The translations under genes were made by a program, and so were the position numbers. This document shows positions 1 through 7,020 of a stretch of DNA of 24,494 nt, in pieces. Position 1 is the first letter of the stretch. Every line of letters begins with the position of its first letter. The notes below the pieces were generated by a model. The model was not told the DNA's origin. It saw nothing but the letters and a program-made list of their open reading frames with translations, and did no database searches. The stretch is from Methanobacteriota archaeon (GTDB taxonomy: Archaea; Halobacteriota; Methanomicrobia; Methanomicrobiales; Methanomicrobiaceae): positions 1 through 24,494 of the forward strand of contig JAEWWL010000022.1 of the NCBI GenBank assembly GCA_023396365.1, read 5' to 3'.

Positions 1-93
1 TGCAATCAGATGCGTGATGTCCTGATTTACTTCGGCAGCGCAAACATCTGCCCAGTGCACTTTTTCAGTAGTATTTCCACCTGTCATTTGCAT
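1..93 (-). CDS. lysS: Class I lysyl-tRNA synthetase, N-terminal fragment (runs off the window)
   Basis: Reading the minus strand from the ATG at 93 gives 31 open codons up to the window edge. Residues 12-19 read VHWADVCA, and the fragment ends HLIA. This matches the start of archaeal class I LysRS, where an HWAD(V/A)IA segment is followed by the nucleotide-binding TGITPSG stretch, which here would lie just outside the window. The enzyme charges tRNA-Lys in the cytoplasm. A second in-frame ATG at 87 and a GTG at 60 are alternative starts, and no strong ribosome binding site decides between them. A TATA-like ATATATTA lies at about 99-108. It is oddly close to the ATGs, so the start may be further in. 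The call rests on about 20 recognisable residues. The gene is divergent from the pilin-like gene at 223. Confidence 0.72.
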   Translation of the reverse strand, partial: MQMTGGNTTEKVHWADVCAAEVNQDITHLIA

Positions 94-98
94 GTGCC

Positions 99-222
99 TT
101 ATATATTATCAGTATTAGATTAACAATGTGTAGGTTTAGTCAGCAGAACTGGCATAATCCTTTTTAACTTTTTAACGAGTGAACAAAGCATAAAATATCA
201 TAAAAGCCTGTTGTAATAAAAA
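99..222. promoter_or_regulatory. Divergent promoter region between lysS and the first pilin-like gene
   Basis: This AT-rich stretch holds a TATA-like element for the plus strand at about 190-198 (ATAAAATAT). Its centre is about 27 bases before the ATG at 223. No Shine-Dalgarno sequence precedes that ATG, so the pilin-like mRNA is probably leaderless. A second TATA-like stretch at 99-108 faces lysS. Confidence 0.45.
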
Positions 223-1098
223 ATGACTCCTATAAATAATGAAGACGGCCTCTCCGAAGTGATAGGAATAATCCTGATCATTGCCTTAATAATGATCTTT
301 CTTTCAATCTGGGTTATTTATGCTGTTCCTGCCGAGGGAAGGCAGCAGGAGATAAGTCATATGGATTATATTCAGGACTGGTTTACGCAATATAAAATTA
401 CAGCTGATTCCCTCTGGATTAATTATGATGCTGGCGAGAGATTCAGCACTTCAGATATCCCTGTCTCAAATTCAATTATGCTTGGCTCACAGGGCGGTGC
501 TACAAACAGCGGGGGATTATTCCTTGCACTGATGAAGCCTTTTGGCTCTTCGGGAACAATTTCACTCAATGAAGATGGTGAACGGCTTGAAATAAGAAAC
601 AGCACCGGAGTTGTTCTTAATGAGAATATTGCAAGCATACGGTATGAGGCCGGCAATAACTACTGGATTCAGCAGACTTATTATTATCAGATGGGGGGAG
701 TTTTTCTAAAGCAGAATGAGGGCACAGTAAACAGGGTTGCTCCTTTAATCAGTTTCAGCTCTGATGGGGGAGTGAATTCAGCTGTGATTGTAATTATAAG
801 AATCAACAATGAGCTTTTGGAAACAGCAGCAATAAACGGCCAGGGTCCTGTCAGGATTGACACTGCATTTAAAGGCAGGTCCAATGTAAGATCACTTACT
901 TCCGGAGATCTGACACTGGGCATTACTCTTATGGATGAGTCAGCGGCCCGGGCCTGGAGGAGCATTCTCAAAGAGCGTGGCGGCAATGTAAATCCTTTGT
1001 CAGGCAGCGAGGTTACAATAACCGGACTTGATGAAATTCATTATCAGTATGCAGACTATACTGTATCCCTTCAGTCTGTTGCAGCAGGCTTTTCCTGA
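223..1098 (+). CDS. Type IV pilin-like protein (archaeal pilin N-terminal domain)
   Basis: The 291-residue protein starts with a short acidic leader (NNEDG, residues 5-9) followed by LSEVIGIILI and a hydrophobic helix to about residue 35. This is the class III signal peptide layout of archaeal type IV pilins (Pfam 'archaeal type IV pilin, N-terminal'), normally cut by a prepilin peptidase just before the hydrophobic segment, here probably after Gly9. The remaining 250 residues would lie outside the cell and are rich in Gly, Ser and beta-prone segments; I do not recognise a named domain in them. It is the first of three pilin-like genes on this strand and is probably expressed from a leaderless promoter at 190-198. 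No assembly ATPase or membrane platform gene is nearby, so it would depend on machinery encoded elsewhere. A role as pseudopilin or minor pilin is inferred. Confidence 0.75.
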   Translation: MTPINNEDGLSEVIGIILIIALIMIFLSIWVIYAVPAEGRQQEISHMDYIQDWFTQYKITADSLWINYDAGERFSTSDIPVSNSIMLGSQGGATNSGGLFLALMKPFGSSGTISLNEDGERLEIRNSTGVVLNENIASIRYEAGNNYWIQQTYYYQMGGVFLKQNEGTVNRVAPLISFSSDGGVNSAVIVIIRINNELLETAAINGQGPVRIDTAFKGRSNVRSLTSGDLTLGITLMDESAARAWRSILKERGGNVNPLSGSEVTITGLDEIHYQYADYTVSLQSVAAGFS

Positions 1099-1107
1099 CA
1101 GACATGA

Positions 1108-1114
1108 TTTTTTT
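1108..1114 (+). terminator. T-run after the first pilin-like gene
   Basis: Seven T residues lie 10 bases past the stop codon. Poly-T runs alone can stop archaeal RNA polymerase. It is short, and read-through into the next gene at 1158 is possible. Confidence 0.3.
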
Positions 1115-1157
1115 AATCACAGGTTAATTAACGAATCAAAAAAGAAAGAGGGATCAA

Positions 1158-2729
1158 ATGCACCTGTTCACCGGATATAAAACCCCTCAAAAGAATTTTT
1201 TTTGGGAGGAAGAGGGGATGGCAGAAGTTGTCGGCGCTCTTTTAATGATTGCAGTAATTTCGATTGCTGTTGGAATGCTGGCGCTGATAGTTCTTTCAGG
1301 CAATTATTCTGTCACAAATCCTTCAGAGAAAGCTGACATTTTAAATCCTGCACTCAGGGTTGGTCTTATCAATGAAAATGGGAATATTGCTCTTATTCAT
1401 AAGGGGGGAGACACATTATTCAGAAAAAATATTCAGATTCTCGTCAATGGTGCTGATAAAACAGATGACTTCAAAACACCTGGGGGCAGTTCCTGGACTG
1501 CATTTTCTGCAGGGGACAGTCTGATAAGTTCACTGCCCTATGTGTATGGCACCGGCATTCAGGTCATTCATACTGCTTCAAATAATCCTACAGTGATTGA
1601 AACCCTGTACAGCAAGCCGGCAATCCTGAAGCCCAAAGCAGATTTTACATTTGCTCCGGATTTTGGCTATGCACCATTAAAGGTGTTTTTTGAGGATCTG
1701 TCCTCTAAAAATCCGGCATCGTGGTATTGGGAATTTGGTGACAATTTAATGTCTTCAGTCCGAAACCCTGTGCATATATATAACAACTCAGGATTTTATG
1801 AGATAAAACTTACAGTATGCAATGAGGGAGGATGCAGCGACATAATGAAATACCTGATGGTCTTTGGCTTTTCAGATTTTATTGTGAATGAGGGTGTTGT
1901 TTTATATGGAAGTCAGCTGTCATTTGCTGGAAATAATTTAATGGGGCCGGGTTTAACGATGGTCATTCAGGGAGGTCTTACAACAGATGATATGAACAGG
2001 GGATCATCGGTTGATGTATCGACAGTATACATAGACGGTCCTGTGATTCTGGATGGCGGCAGTGCAGGCATTGGTTCGGCATCAGATCCCGGAGCAATTT
2101 ATGTAAATGGGGATATGGTGCTTGGAAGCGGCGGACGTGATATTTACGGGGATTTATATATTAATGGCAATTTTTATCTGAAAGATGCAAAAATACACGG
2201 TGATGTATATGTAAACGGCGATCTTACACTGGACTGGACGCCTTCTTTGGATGCTGATTCACGCATTTACTATAACGGGGCTTTTACACATCCGCCGTCA
2301 ATGAGCTCCTCAATAACTGGAAAATGTATTTATCAAAGCAGCATTCCCGGGTTTACGGTGCCTGATGTGGCAATTCCTTCTGTAAAATCTGATGATTTTT
2401 ATGCCTCACGCGGTTATGTCTCCGGAGGTTCTCTGGCAGCCGGCACTAAAATTTTTGCAGAAAGTTATCTGAGGCAAAAACAAAAAGACGACTATGCTGA
2501 GAATATAATAATTATTGCGAAAAGCGGAGATATTTCACTGACCGGTTTTGGGGGTGATACAGTGACAGGAGTTTTATTTGCACCATACGGAAAGGTGACC
2601 TTTGAGGGTAATTCTTTTGAAGGGGTTGTTATAGCAAGAGACGGGTTTGAAGTAATCAGCGGAGGAACAAAGGTATTGTTTAGAAATCTGAATTATTATA
2701 TAAGTGATCCTGATGATTATCCGTTTTAG
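1158..2729 (+). CDS. Modular surface protein: pilin-type N-terminus, PKD domain, repetitive beta-rich C-terminal part
   Basis: The protein has 523 residues. Residues 1-20 form a leader ending EEEG, followed by MAEVVGALLMI and a hydrophobic helix to about 47, a class III signal peptide. The ATG at 1158 is preferred over the ATG at 1218 because the later start would delete the leader before the likely cut site; GAGG at 1148-1151 serves it. Residues 60-125 resemble the third pilin-like protein (HKGGDTL at 81-87). Residues about 159-238 are a PKD domain with the hallmark WYWEFGD at 189-195. Residues about 240-523 contain repeated GD-hydrophobic-YVNGD steps and a late segment on the pattern VTGVLFAPYGKVTFEG, reminiscent of polymer-forming or beta-helical domains in bacterial PilX-like proteins. 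A role as adhesin or pilus-tip protein is inferred. Confidence 0.72.
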   Translation: MHLFTGYKTPQKNFFWEEEGMAEVVGALLMIAVISIAVGMLALIVLSGNYSVTNPSEKADILNPALRVGLINENGNIALIHKGGDTLFRKNIQILVNGADKTDDFKTPGGSSWTAFSAGDSLISSLPYVYGTGIQVIHTASNNPTVIETLYSKPAILKPKADFTFAPDFGYAPLKVFFEDLSSKNPASWYWEFGDNLMSSVRNPVHIYNNSGFYEIKLTVCNEGGCSDIMKYLMVFGFSDFIVNEGVVLYGSQLSFAGNNLMGPGLTMVIQGGLTTDDMNRGSSVDVSTVYIDGPVILDGGSAGIGSASDPGAIYVNGDMVLGSGGRDIYGDLYINGNFYLKDAKIHGDVYVNGDLTLDWTPSLDADSRIYYNGAFTHPPSMSSSITGKCIYQSSIPGFTVPDVAIPSVKSDDFYASRGYVSGGSLAAGTKIFAESYLRQKQKDDYAENIIIIAKSGDISLTGFGGDTVTGVLFAPYGKVTFEGNSFEGVVIARDGFEVISGGTKVLFRNLNYYISDPDDYPF

Positions 2730-2781
2730 GTGGCTTTTACATGGAAAAAGCTTTTTTTTCATTTTAAGCCGGCCCGGATAA

Positions 2782-2798
2782 GGATATTTATAATATCC
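2782..2798 (+). promoter_or_regulatory. Promoter TATA inside a perfect inverted repeat, upstream of the third pilin-like gene
   Basis: GGATATTTATAATATCC is a 6-bp perfect inverted repeat around TTATA. The core looks like a TATA box, which would start transcription near 2815 and leave a leader of about 85 bases before the gene at 2900. A repressor bound here would block TBP. Just upstream, AAAAAGCTTTTT plus further T residues at about 2744-2759 could terminate the preceding gene. Confidence 0.45.
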
Positions 2799-2899
2799 AA
2801 GAAAGATACAGATGGTACATCATCAGGTCTTATGCGGTGTTGTTAATTGAAATTCAAATTTTATGTATGTTTTTCTTTTCTGGAGGAGGTGGATAAATA

Positions 2900-3337
2900 T
2901 TGAAAACAATTAGGATCATGGCAGCTGATAAGGGAGATGACTATGCAATATCCGAAAATATCGGTGCAATATTACTGGTTTCACTGGTTGTTATGGGAAT
3001 TGCAGTCGTAAGCGTAATTATAACAGGTTTTGGCGTTCCGACAGAGGTGCCAAGTATCTCAATGATATCTGATACTTCTGCAGGAGATCTTTTTCTGTAT
3101 CATGGCGGCGGTGACTCTCTTAAAAAAGGAGATTTTTTTGTCCGCATTGATGGAGCTGACTACAATCCTGATGGACTCGCTCTTATAAATCAGGAAGGCG
3201 AGATGCAGATTGACTGGAATTCATGGGATGCAGGCGAAGTTCTGTTAATACAGGGGGAAAGCGGATATAATCAGGCTGAGTTAATCTCTTCAAAAAATGA
3301 TCAGCAAAGCCTTATAGCATCATCTAAGAGGCAATAA
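2900..3337 (+). CDS. Small type IV pilin-like protein
   Basis: The protein has 145 residues. A leader of about 16 residues (ending GDDYA) is followed by ISENIGAILLV and a hydrophobic helix to about residue 43, the archaeal pilin N-terminal layout. The start is a TTG: an almost ideal ribosome binding site, GGAGGTGG at 2885-2892, lies seven bases before it, whereas the ATG at 2918 is too far away. HGGGDSL at 68-74 and a following WNSWDAGE segment align with residues 81-121 of the upstream 523-residue protein, so the two share a small extracellular domain. The final 25 residues are polar and end SSKRQ. It is a candidate major or minor pilin; function is inferred from the N-terminus only. Confidence 0.73.
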   Translation: MKTIRIMAADKGDDYAISENIGAILLVSLVVMGIAVVSVIITGFGVPTEVPSISMISDTSAGDLFLYHGGGDSLKKGDFFVRIDGADYNPDGLALINQEGEMQIDWNSWDAGEVLLIQGESGYNQAELISSKNDQQSLIASSKRQ

Positions 3338-3458
3338 TTATCAAAAAAAAATATTGAATATAATCCATTTAAATTTTAAAAAAAATTTATATGAAATATT
3401 AAAAGAAGCTGAAAATTTGCATAAATGCATAAAATTCAGATTTCATTTTTTTTAGCAT
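3338..3458. other. AT-rich gap between convergent genes
   Basis: The gap separates the convergent pilin-like gene and the zinc-ribbon gene. It is very AT-rich, with a run of nine A at 3342-3350, eight A at 3379-3386 and a run of T at about 3445-3453. The T/A runs could terminate transcription from both sides. I see no gene or RNA fold in it. Confidence 0.4.
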
Positions 3459-3845
3459 TCACTTCTTTTTCTTCTCTTTCTTTGGTTTTGCCATTGAAAG
3501 AATGTCAACGATATATTTGTCGTCAGAACCCATCTGCATAATCATATCATCCCCCTTTGCAAGCTTTTCAATATTCAGCTCATATGAACCAGGGCTTATG
3601 ACTCTTATGCTTTCAATACGATCATATATCTCTGTTCTTTCCTTTTTTTCCGGCCTGACTTCAATTATTTCTTCTTTTGTCTCTTCAGCAAGTTTTTCTA
3701 TTGATTTTTCCTCAAGAACATCTCTGTGAATATCATCGCGTTTCACATAAAGGAATTTTTTGCCGCCGCAGCTTGGACAGCCTTTTAATATTTCAGTGGA
3801 GCCTTCCTTAAATTCCCTTCCACACTGTGTACACTTATGCGGCAT
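3459..3845 (-). CDS. OapC/ArvC-type zinc-ribbon protein
   Basis: The 128-residue protein opens with a zinc ribbon, CTQC at residues 5-8 and CPSC at 23-26, and ends in a lysine-rich tail. The middle (about 38-75) is highly charged and probably flexible, followed by a compact segment around IRVISPGSYELNIEKLAKGD. The order GTPase, DUF2073 protein, zinc-ribbon protein is a conserved archaeal neighbourhood known as OapA-B-C or Arv; the biochemical role is not established. A zinc ribbon with a basic tail suggests nucleic-acid binding, which is inference. It is the last gene of a three-gene operon: its ribosome binding site AAGGTGAAT overlaps the stop codon of the gene before it. Confidence 0.72.
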   Translation of the reverse strand: MPHKCTQCGREFKEGSTEILKGCPSCGGKKFLYVKRDDIHRDVLEEKSIEKLAEETKEEIIEVRPEKKERTEIYDRIESIRVISPGSYELNIEKLAKGDDMIMQMGSDDKYIVDILSMAKPKKEKKKK

Positions 3846-3854
3846 CTGAAGTAT

Positions 3855-4235
3855 TCACCTTGATGAAACCCATGTGCTTATGAGATCTTTGTCTTTCTTT
3901 AATGTCTTCATCTGGTTTGCAGGACCAATGACTGTAAGCCTTCCGCCATGGCTCTCCTTCTTTCCAAAAAGGCCGCCGAACAGACCGCCTGATTTTGCAT
4001 GCTCCTGGCCTCCCGCAGAGTATGTCTCCATCTCAATGCCTGCAAATCCGTTGGGTGTTATCTCCCGCATGGTTGTCTCTATCAAAAGGCTCTGCTCATC
4101 AGGAGTCAGGCCTTTTTCAAGAACAACGACATTGCCTTCCATGACCTCATCTAAAATGAGCCTGACCTTTTCTAGAGTCGTTAAATGGTCGAGACGCTCG
4201 GCAGAGATAAGATCAATTTGTACGCCCTGGATCAT
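3855..4235 (-). CDS. OapB/ArvB-type protein (DUF2073)
   Basis: The 126-residue protein has a start of the form QGVQIDLISAERL, a helical middle, a Gly-rich linker (GGLFGGLFGKK, about residues 83-93) and a final segment GGRLTVIGPANQMKTLKKD. This fits the archaeal DUF2073 family that sits between an Era-like GTPase and a zinc-ribbon protein. No enzyme motif is visible. It begins six bases after the GTPase stop, with GGGTGAT overlapping that stop, so translation of the two is probably coupled. It may act with the GTPase as a partner or regulator; this is inferred from gene order. Confidence 0.72.
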   Translation of the reverse strand: MIQGVQIDLISAERLDHLTTLEKVRLILDEVMEGNVVVLEKGLTPDEQSLLIETTMREITPNGFAGIEMETYSAGGQEHAKSGGLFGGLFGKKESHGGRLTVIGPANQMKTLKKDKDLISTWVSSR

Positions 4236-4241
4236 TTCAAA

Positions 4242-4883
4242 TCACCCGAAGTACTCTATCATTTTTTCATAAAGCTCTTCCACGTTGTTGCCTTCAAGAC
4301 CGGATATGGAAATTACCGGGTGCTGCGGGAAAGCACTCTTGATTCTTGCTGATGATGCATCAGGAAGATCATTTTTATTTGCAACGATAATTACCGGAAG
4401 ATCACGACTCTCTATGATTCCGACAAGCATAATATTAACCTGTATGAACGGGTCCTGTGTTGAGTCAAGCATATAGATTACGCCGTCAATATCCTCGCGA
4501 AGCCAGTGCATTGCTTCTGCTACACCCTCTGTTGCTTCGCGGGCTCTTACAACAGCCTCATCCTGCTCAATACCGTATTCAAGGAACTCCTTGTAGTCGA
4601 TTTTTGTGGTCACGCCTGGTGTGTCCACAATATCAATTGTAATGGAGTTTCCCTTGTCATCAGAGATTTTTACGCCTTCTTTTCTTCTTGCACGGCGTGT
4701 TTCATGTGGGATTTCACTTACAGGGCCTACTGCATCCCCTGTCCAGTCACGGACAATCCTGTTTGAAAGAGTGGTCTTTCCGGCATTTGGCGGTCCGTAA
4801 ATACCAATTCTCATCTGCTTCTTTTTGAAAAGTCCGTTGATTAATTTGGAAAATTTCTGTCTTGTTCTTACGAAAAAATTCAT
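4242..4883 (-). CDS. Era-like GTPase, first gene of the Oap/Arv-type operon
   Basis: The protein has 213 residues and all main G-domain motifs: G1 GPPNAGKT at 30-37, G3 DTPG at 87-90, G4 NKND at 169-172 and a G5-like SGLEGN at 194-199. The first 24 residues are basic and hydrophobic in alternation and could form an amphipathic membrane- or RNA-binding helix. It belongs to the TRAFAC class of small GTPases, related to Era/Obg-type proteins, and lacks the KH domain of true Era. The ribosome binding site GGAGAT lies six bases before the ATG. Two small genes follow at once in the same direction. The function in archaea is not known; links with translation or replication have been proposed from gene context. 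Confidence 0.8.
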   Translation of the reverse strand: MNFFVRTRQKFSKLINGLFKKKQMRIGIYGPPNAGKTTLSNRIVRDWTGDAVGPVSEIPHETRRARRKEGVKISDDKGNSITIDIVDTPGVTTKIDYKEFLEYGIEQDEAVVRAREATEGVAEAMHWLREDIDGVIYMLDSTQDPFIQVNIMLVGIIESRDLPVIIVANKNDLPDASSARIKSAFPQHPVISISGLEGNNVEELYEKMIEYFG

Positions 4884-5068
4884 AACCTTATCTCCATATG
4901 CACTGTATCTGGTTCATTGCTATATCGTTATGTACAATATAGAATAATATCATGTCTTTTTTTAATGAATAAGATTTCTATTGGACTTTGGCATAACCGG
5001 ATATTTTAAAAGTAAATCCCTATGCGAATTATTAATCGTTTTTTATGAAAATGCAGGTTCATTAGTCT

Positions 5069-5169
5069 TTTATACTGACAGGATCATAGGATAGCTTGTA
5101 GCCCTCTCCTCTTGTCGGGCAGGGCAGTAATCTGCCGGAATACCCGTCATGGAGGATGGAGGTGATTAT
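5069..5169 (+). promoter_or_regulatory. Promoter and structured 5' leader of the first CBS gene
   Basis: TTTTATACT at 5068-5076 is a plausible TATA box, placing the RNA start near 5097. The remaining ~70-base leader is GC-rich compared with other gaps here. By eye it can fold into nested stems: GGCAG (5123-5127) with CTGCC (5132-5136), CGGG (5116-5119) with CCCG (5143-5146), TCCTC (5107-5111) with GAGGA (5152-5156), and CCTC (5103-5106) with GAGG (5159-5162). The last pairing covers the ribosome binding site GGAGGTGAT (5158-5166). Translational control by this fold is an inference. Confidence 0.4.
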
Positions 5170-5739
5170 ATGAGTGAAAACAAAATAGACACAAGCCACT
5201 TTCGGATTGATGTCCCAATAAGGGAGGTCATGAGGTACAAACCTGTAACCATTGGCTCTGAAGCAACCGTATGGAAGGCAGCTGAAAAGATGTGCCGCAA
5301 TGAAGTGGGCAGCTGTATTGTTTTACAGAATAATATGCCTAAAGGGATAGTTACAGAAGAGGATCTTACATGCAAAATTGTTGCACTCAATAAAAAGCCC
5401 GGAGAGGTTTATGTGAGTGAGATAATGAGCACTCCTCTGATAACAATAGACTCTGACAAAACAGTCGGGGATGCGACTCATATGATGGTCAGACATAAGG
5501 TAAGGAGGCTTCCGGTTGTTGAAAAAAACAAAGTGGTCGGCCTTGTTACTGTCAGAGACATACTATCTGTCTCAAACGAGCTCAACGAGATTATGTCTGA
5601 TCTAATCAGGGTAAACAACAATTATGATGAATCCATGACAGGTGTCTGTGATGTATGCGGGAAGATGTCAGATAATCTGGCCTCTGTTGACGGAAGGCAT
5701 ATCTGCCCCGGATGTATGCAGAATGATGACACAGACTGA
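5170..5739 (+). CDS. CBS-domain pair with C-terminal zinc ribbon
   Basis: The start is the ATG at 5170 rather than the in-frame ATG at 5149: a full-length ribosome binding site, GGAGGTGAT at 5158-5166, sits ideally before 5170 and would lie inside the gene otherwise. The resulting 189-residue protein holds two CBS motifs (about 15-72 and 80-137; note KGIVTEEDL and VGLVTVRDIL), then a short helical linker and a four-cysteine zinc-binding tail (Cys160, 163, 179, 182). CBS pairs (Bateman domains) usually bind adenosine compounds such as AMP, ATP or SAM and regulate a partner; the ribbon suggests a nucleic-acid or protein contact. No enzyme domain is attached, so it is probably a stand-alone sensor. 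It is the first of three consecutive CBS genes. Confidence 0.8.
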   Translation: MSENKIDTSHFRIDVPIREVMRYKPVTIGSEATVWKAAEKMCRNEVGSCIVLQNNMPKGIVTEEDLTCKIVALNKKPGEVYVSEIMSTPLITIDSDKTVGDATHMMVRHKVRRLPVVEKNKVVGLVTVRDILSVSNELNEIMSDLIRVNNNYDESMTGVCDVCGKMSDNLASVDGRHICPGCMQNDDTD

Positions 5740-5844
5740 TGCATCATATAATAATTGTTTAAATGAGGCCTTAAACTAAAAAAAAGTCTTACAATAAAGG
5801 CTTTATTTTAGGCGACGGGGCATGACATATATTTCAAAAAAAAA

Positions 5845-5885
5845 CAGGAGAGCTTGTAAAATAAAAAAAATCTCCTGATTTTTTT
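5845..5885 (+). terminator. Hairpin plus T-run terminator after the first CBS gene
   Basis: CAGGAGA (5845-5851) pairs perfectly with TCTCCTG (5871-5877) and is followed by ATTTTTTTT to 5885. This is about 105 bases past the stop codon. The loop is long (19 bases, A-rich), so termination may owe more to the T-run. Confidence 0.5.
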
Positions 5886-5914
5886 GGAAGTGAAAAAAAC
5901 AGTGATAATACAAT

Positions 5915-5950
5915 AAACCGGGAATTTTTCAGGTATCCTGTCCGGTTTTT
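5915..5950 (+). promoter_or_regulatory. Attenuator-like stem with T-run just before the four-CBS gene
   Basis: AAACCGG (5915-5921) pairs with CCGGTTT (5942-5948), enclosing a small hairpin CAGG-TAT-CCTG (5930-5940). Five T residues (5946-5950) follow, and the ATG comes at 5968. It could be a terminator, an attenuator or an operator; the promoter of this gene is not clear to me. Confidence 0.35.
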
Positions 5951-5967
5951 ACAATAGGACTGATTTC

Positions 5968-6828
5968 ATGCAAAAGGATGTGAAAAACCACAACAACGAA
6001 CTTATGAAAATAGCAACCCGTGATGTCATCTCGGTTTCGCCGACGATGAGCATTATTGGTGCTGTTGAAACAATGACTGAAAAAGGTTTCCGCCGTCTTC
6101 CGGTCACTGATTCGGGGACAGGCAAGATAATAGGAATTGTAACGGCAGGCGACATAATAAATTTCATGGGAGGCGGCCAGAAGTTCAATCTGGTTTCCGG
6201 AAAACATAAGGGAAACATAATTGCTGCCTTAAATGACAGTGTCCGTGAGATAATGAGCACAAAACTCTTAACTCTTAAGGAGACTGCAAAAATATCCGAT
6301 GTTGCAAGGACAATTGTCGAAAAAAAATGCGGAGGCATTCCCATTGTAAATGAAGATGGTGTTCTGAAAGGAATTGTAACTGAAAGGGACATCTTAAAAG
6401 TCTTCTGCAGGACTCCGAATTATCTGAGCGTCTCAGATATAATGACAAAAAATCCGCACGTGACATCGCCGGACTCTCCAATAAGCAAAGTTACAAAGGA
6501 GATGGTAAAAAAGAAATTCAGGCGTCTTCCTATTGTAAGCGATGATGTCTTATTCGGCATTGTAACAGCCATGGACATAATGAAATATGTGGGCAACGGT
6601 GATGTCTTTAAAGAGATGATCACCGGAGATGCCTCTGATGTCATGTCAGTTCCTGTAAGAAAACTGATTAACGGACATCTCTATACCACAACTCCTGATG
6701 AGAGTATAAGCAGTGTTGCAATGGAGATGGTGGGAAAAGGCGTCGGTGCCCTTCCCGTAATTGAAAATTCACATCTTGTGGGTGTGATAACAGAATTTGA
6801 TCTCGTAAAGGCTCTTTCAGAAGAGTAG
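5968..6828 (+). CDS. Protein with four CBS domains
   Basis: The 286-residue protein consists of four CBS motifs and little else: about residues 15-72, 90-148, 153-207 and 218-284, each ending in a GI(V/I)T-x2-D(I/L) strand-helix step (IGIVTAGDII, KGIVTERDIL, FGIVTAMDIM, VGVITEFDLV). Four motifs normally form two Bateman modules that bind adenine nucleotides or S-adenosyl compounds and pack as a disc. No catalytic or DNA-binding domain is fused. The start at 5968 has no strong ribosome binding site; an in-frame ATG at 6004 would still keep all four domains. It sits between two other CBS genes. Ligand and partner are unknown. Confidence 0.8.
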   Translation: MQKDVKNHNNELMKIATRDVISVSPTMSIIGAVETMTEKGFRRLPVTDSGTGKIIGIVTAGDIINFMGGGQKFNLVSGKHKGNIIAALNDSVREIMSTKLLTLKETAKISDVARTIVEKKCGGIPIVNEDGVLKGIVTERDILKVFCRTPNYLSVSDIMTKNPHVTSPDSPISKVTKEMVKKKFRRLPIVSDDVLFGIVTAMDIMKYVGNGDVFKEMITGDASDVMSVPVRKLINGHLYTTTPDESISSVAMEMVGKGVGALPVIENSHLVGVITEFDLVKALSEE

Positions 6829-6838
6829 GCATATATGA

Positions 6839-6856
6839 GCAGAATAATTATTCTGC
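6839..6856. repeat. Perfect 18-bp palindrome after the four-CBS gene
   Basis: GCAGAATAATTATTCTGC is its own reverse complement and starts 11 bases past the stop codon at 6828. It has no T-run after it, so a simple terminator is less likely than a dimeric protein-binding site. The half-site GCAGAATAA recurs at 16511-16519 and, inverted, at 16619-16627. Confidence 0.5.
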
Positions 6857-7020
6857 ATTAAGTAAACCGGAGGGAAAAATCAAATAAAATGCAAAAAATC
6901 CAAAAATTTATCCATCAGGCGCATCCAGAATTCCTGCCTAAATAACAGGGCCTCTCTGATTTCAGGGATCTGATATCTGTTTTTGGCTCTTTTTTTTAGC
7001 AGGCTGCGTTGTGAATGGTA

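Noticed and set aside
4242..4883. Calling the GTPase a true Era
   Set aside because: No C-terminal KH domain is present and the neighbours are the archaeal DUF2073 and zinc-ribbon genes.
5949..6392. Open frame of 147 codons antisense to the four-CBS gene
   Set aside because: The plus-strand protein is unmistakable; the minus frame shows no family pattern or start signal.
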